Source: Pseudomonadota bacterium
GTDB lineage: Bacteria; Pseudomonadota; Alphaproteobacteria; Acetobacterales; Acetobacteraceae
DNA length: 25,257 nucleotides
Direction: 5' to 3'
NCBI GenBank assembly: GCA_023424475.1
Contig: JAFADX010000204.1
Location: forward strand, 1-25,257
Both the position numbers and the translations under genes were made by a program. Shown here piece by piece: positions 21,812-25,257 of this stretch (position 1 is the stretch's first letter; the number at the start of each line of letters is the position of its first letter). The notes beneath the pieces were generated by a model that saw nothing but the letters and a program-made list of their open reading frames with translations, was not told the origin of the DNA and did not search any database.

Positions 21812-22788
21812 GCGAGACGATGCCCGACTTCGAGGATGTCCGGGCGGCGGCAGCCCGCCTCGCCGGGCGCATCGTGCGCACCCCCCTGCTGCGGCACCCG
21901 CTGCTCGACCAGGTCGCGGGCGCCACGGTGCTGGTGAAGCCCGAGCCGCTGCAGAGGACCGGATCCTTCAAGCTGCGCGGCGCCACCAACGCCGCTCTGC
22001 TGCTGGACCCCGAGGCCCGGCGCGGCGGGATCGTGACGCATTCCTCGGGCAATCACGGCCAGGCCTGCGCGGCGGCGGCCCACATGCTGGGCATGCGGGC
22101 GACCATCGCCATGCCCTCCGACGCCCCTGCCATCAAGGTCGAGGCGACGCGGCGCTGGGGTGCGGAGATCGTCGCCTTCGACCGCCACGGCGTCGATCGC
22201 GACGCCCTGGCAGAAACCCTCGCGGCGGAGCGCCAGGCCACGCTCATTCCCCCCTTCGATCACCCGCATGTCATTGCCGGGCAGGGGACCACGGCGCTCG
22301 AACTGCTGGAGGATGCGGCCGCGGCGGGATTCGTGCCGGATGCCTTCGCCGTCTGCACCGGCGGCGGCGGGCTGACGGCGGGCTGCGTCCTGGCGCTCGA
22401 GGCCCTGGCACCCCGGGCCGAGGCCTATGCCGTCGAGCCGGAGGGCTGGGACGACACGCGGCGCTCGCTCGAGGCCGGGCGGCGCGTGGCCAACGAAGTC
22501 CCCGGCAGCGGGCTGTGCGATTCGCTGCTGTCGAAGCAGCCCGGCGCGCTGACCTTCCCGATCAATCATCGGCATCTCGCCGGCGGCATCGTGGTGACCG
22601 AGGCCGAGGTCTTCCGGGCCATGCGCTTCGCATTCGAGCACCTGAAGGTGGTGGCGGAGCCCGGCGGGGCCGTGGCGCTCGCCGCGGTGCTGGCCGGCAA
22701 GGTGGCCGCCCGCGGCGGCGTGATCGCCGTGGTGATCAGCGGCGGCAACGTCGATCCGGCCGTCTTCGCGCGCGCCCTGGCGGCCTGA
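21808..22788 (+). CDS. PLP-dependent threonine/serine dehydratase-like enzyme
   Basis: 326 residues, fold type II. The PLP lysine is K55 in GSFKLRGA; SSGNHGQ (79-85) binds the substrate carboxylate; GGGGL (185-189) binds the cofactor phosphate; a late Ser-Gly-Gly-Asn (ISGGNVD) closes the site. No C-terminal ACT regulatory domain is present, which fits catabolic threonine/serine dehydratase, threo-3-hydroxyaspartate ammonia-lyase or serine-racemase-like enzymes rather than biosynthetic IlvA. The product would be a 2-oxoacid plus ammonia. The ATG overlaps the flavoenzyme stop by 4 nt (ATGA), so both amino-acid deaminating enzymes are made together and probably act on related substrates. Its stop shares one base with the next ATG. 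Confidence 0.9.
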   Translation: MSETMPDFEDVRAAAARLAGRIVRTPLLRHPLLDQVAGATVLVKPEPLQRTGSFKLRGATNAALLLDPEARRGGIVTHSSGNHGQACAAAAHMLGMRATIAMPSDAPAIKVEATRRWGAEIVAFDRHGVDRDALAETLAAERQATLIPPFDHPHVIAGQGTTALELLEDAAAAGFVPDAFAVCTGGGGLTAGCVLALEALAPRAEAYAVEPEGWDDTRRSLEAGRRVANEVPGSGLCDSLLSKQPGALTFPINHRHLAGGIVVTEAEVFRAMRFAFEHLKVVAEPGGAVALAAVLAGKVAARGGVIAVVISGGNVDPAVFARALAA

Positions 22789-23414
22789 TGCGCTTCCGGC
22801 TGCGCCGCCGGCCCACGCTGCTGGCGGCGATTGCCGTGCTCGTGGCGGTGGCAGGCGCCGCATGGTTCGCTCTGGGCTTGTCCCTGCGTGCCGCCGTGCT
22901 GCTCGGCTGGTGCGTGGGCGCGGGGGTCCATGGGGTGCTGCTGCTCCGGCATCTGCTCGTCACCACGCCCGAGGCGATGCGCCGGCACGCCGCGCCGCTG
23001 CAGGACAGCGCCTGGACGATGCTCGTCGCGACCCTCGCCGCGGCGCTCGCGGCCCTGATGGGCGTCATCAGCGAGATCGGCGGCGCGCCGCGCGGGGGCC
23101 ATTCGCTCAGCCTCGGCATCGCGACGATGGTGCTGTCCTGGGCCTATCTGCAGGTGATCTTCGCGGCGCATTATGCGCATGCCTACTGGCTCGCGGATGG
23201 CGGCCTCGCGTTTCCGGGCGGCAGGCGGCCCGATGGGCCGGAGTTCCTCTACTTCGCCTTCACCATCGGCATGACGGCGCAGGTTTCGGACGTCACCACC
23301 TCCTCGCCCTCCATGCGGCGGATGGTGCTGGTCCATGCGCTCGCCTCCTTCGCCTTCAACGCGGCGATCATCGGCGTCGCGGTGAACCTGCTGGCCGGCA
23401 GCGCGACCGGCTGA
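22788..23414 (+). CDS. DUF1345 family inner-membrane protein
   Basis: 208 residues. A basic start (RFRLRRRP) precedes hydrophobic segments at about residues 10-30, 33-54, 75-97, 105-128 and 178-204. The strongly conserved DUF1345 block is FLYFAFTIGMTAQVSDV with TTSSPSMRRMVLVHALASFAFN. The function of the family is not established. The ATG shares one base with the dehydratase stop (TGATG), which indicates translational coupling, but whether the protein serves amino-acid transport or is simply packed into the operon is unknown. Confidence 0.9.
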   Translation: MRFRLRRRPTLLAAIAVLVAVAGAAWFALGLSLRAAVLLGWCVGAGVHGVLLLRHLLVTTPEAMRRHAAPLQDSAWTMLVATLAAALAALMGVISEIGGAPRGGHSLSLGIATMVLSWAYLQVIFAAHYAHAYWLADGGLAFPGGRRPDGPEFLYFAFTIGMTAQVSDVTTSSPSMRRMVLVHALASFAFNAAIIGVAVNLLAGSATG

Positions 23415-23486
23415 GGGCGGCTTGCCCCGGGCAGCGTTCGGCGCTTCCCTGCACGGCAGTCACGACCACCGCGGGAAACGCCCAGC

Positions 23487-23531
23487 ATGAACTTCCGCCG
23501 CCCGGCCGCCAGCGCGCGGACCGCGCCGTGA
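23487..23531 (+). CDS. Possible 14-codon leader ORF overlapping the GMC gene start
   Basis: ATG at 23487 opens a 14-residue frame (MNFRRPAASARTAP) that stops with a TGA at 23529-23531, overlapping the GTG start of the GMC gene in the arrangement GTGA. A GGGAA stretch lies upstream of its ATG, while the GTG itself has no good Shine-Dalgarno. Ribosomes ending the small frame could therefore re-start at the GTG. It may be a chance frame; the support is positional only. Confidence 0.3.
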   Translation: MNFRRPAASARTAP

Positions 23532-25138
23532 GCGCGGCTCACAGTGCCGACATCGTCATCGTCGGCGGCGGTTCCGCGGGATGCATCCTCGCCGCGCGCC
23601 TGTCGGAGGATGCTGGCTGCCGCGTCCTGCTGCTCGAGGCGGGACCGCCGGACCGCGACATCTGGATCGGCCTGCCCGCCGGCTACGCGAAGCTCTACGG
23701 CAGCGGGAAATACGACTGGCGCTACGAGACCGAGCCGGAGCCGAACCTGAAGGACCGCCGCATCCACTGGCCGCGCGGCCGGGTCCTGGGCGGGTCCGGC
23801 AGCGTGAACGGCCTGGTCTTCCTGCGCGGCAGCCCGAACGACTTCGACCGCTGGGCCCAGGCCGGCGCCCGCGGATGGTCGCATGAGGAGGTCGCGCCGG
23901 TCTTCCGCCGCATCGAGCACTGGGATGGCGCGCCGGATCCCGCCCGCGGCAGCGAGGGCGCAATCCATGTGCGCGAGCCCCGGAAGCTGGCCCCGGCCGC
24001 ATCCGCCTTCATCGAGGCCTGCATCGCCGCCGGCCTGCCGCGCAACCGCGACTGGAACGACGGCACGCCGATCGACGGCGCCGGCCCGGTCCAGCTGAAC
24101 GTGAATGGCGGGCGACGCTCCTCGACTGCCAAGGAATACCTCCGCCCTGCCATGGCGCGCGGCAACCTGCGCGTCGAAACCGGCGTGCTCGCCACCCGCA
24201 TCCTGGTCGAGGGCGGCCGCGCGGTCGCGGTGGAGGCGATCCAGGGAGGCCAGCCCGTCACCTTCCGCGCCGCGCGCGAGATCGTCTGCTCGGCCGGCGC
24301 GATCGAGACGCCGAAGCTGCTGATGCTGTCGGGCATCGGGGAGGGGGCGGCGCTGCAGGCCCTGGGCATCCCGCTGGTGCATCATAGCCCCGGCGTGGGG
24401 AAGAACCTGCAGGACCATCTGATCGCGAAGTTCATCTACCGCTCGAAGCCCTGCGGCACGCTGAACGAGATCATGCAGTCCCCGCTCCGCCAGGCGAAGA
24501 TGGGCCTCGACTACCTGCTTTCGCGCACCGGGCCGCTGTCGATCGGCGCGGGCGAGGCCAATGCCTTCGCGCGCGTCACGCCGGGGGCGGAAGAGGCGGA
24601 GATCCAGTTCCTCTTCGTCAACTTCTCCACCTTCGCCTATGAGAAGGGCCTGCACGACTTCCCGGGCTTCATGTTCAACTACGGCGCCTGCCGGCCGGAC
24701 AGCCGCGGCGAGGTCTTCCTGAAGTCGCCCGACATCCGGGAGAAGCCGGGCATCCGCGCCAACTACCTCGACCATCCGAACGACATCCGCGTGATGCTGG
24801 GGGCGGCACGGCTCGGGCGGAAGGTGGCCGCGCAGGCGCCGCTTGCCGCGCTGATCGAGGAGGAATTGCGGCCGGGGCCCGAGGCGACGAGCGACGAGGC
24901 GATCCTCGAGAACATCCGCGCGACCGCCGGCACCGTGTTCCACCCCTGCGGCACGGCGAAAATGGGCACGGACCCGATGGCGGTGCTCGACCCCGAGCTG
25001 CGGGTGCGCGGCGTCGCGGGGCTGCGCGTCGCGGATGCCTCCGCCTTCCCGTTGATCCCGACGCCCAATATCCAGCCGGCGGTGATGCTGGTGGCGGAGC
25101 GCGCGGCCGCCTTCATCCGCGCCGCCGGCGCGCCCTAG
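23528..25138 (+). CDS. GMC-family FAD-dependent oxidoreductase (choline/alcohol dehydrogenase-like)
   Basis: 536 residues, typical of choline-dehydrogenase-like GMC enzymes. The FAD dinucleotide motif is IVGGGSAGCILAARLSED (11-28), with LLEAG after it. GMC signature 1 is GRVLGGSGSVNGLVFLRG (84-101) and signature 2 is SAGAIETPKLLMLSGIG. The catalytic pair is His472 (FHPCGTAKMG) and Asn514 (TPNIQPAVM), the usual His/Asn of alcohol-oxidising members. No signal peptide or Cys anchor is visible. The start is GTG at 23528, just before the FAD strand; upstream codons run antisense-like through DUF1345. It lies 113 bp after the DUF1345 gene on the same strand, so it may be a separate unit. The alcohol substrate is unknown. 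Its TAG stop lies inside a CTAG at the IS boundary. Confidence 0.94.
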   Translation: MSAAHSADIVIVGGGSAGCILAARLSEDAGCRVLLLEAGPPDRDIWIGLPAGYAKLYGSGKYDWRYETEPEPNLKDRRIHWPRGRVLGGSGSVNGLVFLRGSPNDFDRWAQAGARGWSHEEVAPVFRRIEHWDGAPDPARGSEGAIHVREPRKLAPAASAFIEACIAAGLPRNRDWNDGTPIDGAGPVQLNVNGGRRSSTAKEYLRPAMARGNLRVETGVLATRILVEGGRAVAVEAIQGGQPVTFRAAREIVCSAGAIETPKLLMLSGIGEGAALQALGIPLVHHSPGVGKNLQDHLIAKFIYRSKPCGTLNEIMQSPLRQAKMGLDYLLSRTGPLSIGAGEANAFARVTPGAEEAEIQFLFVNFSTFAYEKGLHDFPGFMFNYGACRPDSRGEVFLKSPDIREKPGIRANYLDHPNDIRVMLGAARLGRKVAAQAPLAALIEEELRPGPEATSDEAILENIRATAGTVFHPCGTAKMGTDPMAVLDPELRVRGVAGLRVADASAFPLIPTPNIQPAVMLVAERAAAFIRAAGAP

Positions 25139-25257
25139 GCCGTGTGGACAGTTATCTCAACCACAGGATGGTGGCGGCGAGGGTGACGATGCTGAGGTAG
25201 TTCCTGGCGGTCTTCTCGTATCGCGTCGCGACGCGGCGGAACTGTTTGAGCTTGCTG
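25139..25257 (-). mobile_element. 3' end of an IS5-family insertion sequence (continues beyond the window)
   Basis: The DNA after the GMC stop codon encodes, on the minus strand, the C-terminus of an IS5-type transposase, and only 13 bp separate its TAA from the GMC stop. The element's outer end should therefore lie at about 25139-25151 (GCCGTGTGGACAGTTATC region). The other end and the inverted-repeat partner are outside the window, so the boundary is approximate. Confidence 0.75.
25152..25257 (-). CDS. IS5-family transposase, C-terminal fragment cut by the window edge
   Basis: Reading the minus strand into the TAA at 25152-25154 gives 34 residues, beginning SKLKQFRRVATRYEKTARN and ending SIVTLAATILWLR. 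The (F)RR(V/I)ATRY(D/E)K(T/L)A..(N/F)(Y/F)L...(L)A motif is the well-known C-terminal signature of IS5/IS427-type DDE transposases, containing the final basic stretch after the catalytic Glu. The DDE residues themselves are outside the window, so activity cannot be judged. The frame is intact as far as it can be seen. Confidence 0.85.
   Translation of the reverse strand, partial: SKLKQFRRVATRYEKTARNYLSIVTLAATILWLR

Overview
The window is about 25 kb of very GC-rich bacterial DNA. It is densely coding, with strongly GC-biased third codon positions and many 1-4 nt gene overlaps. An orphan TctC-type binding protein, CaiB/crotonase pairs, an MmgE/PrpD protein, EutBC without microcompartment genes and the csp neighbourhood fit a chromosomal segment of an Alphaproteobacterium, most likely Acetobacteraceae (Roseomonas-like). 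That placement is an inference from gene content and composition, not from a marker gene. No rRNA, tRNA, CRISPR array or phage gene was seen.

Layout. 1-442 is non-coding: two isolated hairpins, then three tandem copies of a 104-bp unit rich in inverted repeats. 443-3968 holds a small membrane-anchored protein, a divergent CaiB-type CoA-transferase and crotonase-fold protein, and an orphan TctC solute-binding protein. 4194-4885 is a cold-shock protein followed by two small charged proteins, one of them a 57-residue GTG-start gene. 8622 down to 4927 (minus strand) is a catabolic-looking operon: two subunits of a ThDP-dependent sulfopyruvate/phosphonopyruvate decarboxylase-like enzyme, a D-2-hydroxyacid dehydrogenase and an MmgE/PrpD protein, with a cluster of strong hairpins in the middle. 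8709-11621 (plus) is eutB-eutC-arfB-SRPBCC, every junction being a 4-nt start/stop overlap. Then come a Gln-rich exported protein and an SDR on the minus strand, and a GT-B glycosyltransferase overlapping a type II asparaginase on the plus strand.

20534 down to 15369 (minus) is a complete CUT1-type ABC importer (Tat-exported binding protein, two permeases, UgpC/MalK-type ATPase) ending in an SDR that abuts the ATPase gene. Its promoter region carries a 19-bp palindrome. Divergent from it, 20690-25138 (plus) encodes a D-arginine-dehydrogenase-like flavoenzyme, a threonine/serine dehydratase-like PLP enzyme, a DUF1345 membrane protein and a GMC flavoprotein. The window ends in the 3' end of an IS5-family transposase gene, placed directly after the GMC stop codon.

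Overall this is a catabolic and transport region: uptake of carboxylates, polyols or sugars, amino-acid derivatives and ethanolamine, with matching dehydrogenases, lyases and CoA enzymes. I found no obvious defence or new mobile system. The points most worth a second look are the 104-bp hairpin repeats, the crotonase that lacks both catalytic glutamates, the decarboxylase/hydroxyacid-dehydrogenase/MmgE operon, the flavoenzyme that has lost the basic-substrate glutamate, and the coupling of arfB to eutBC.
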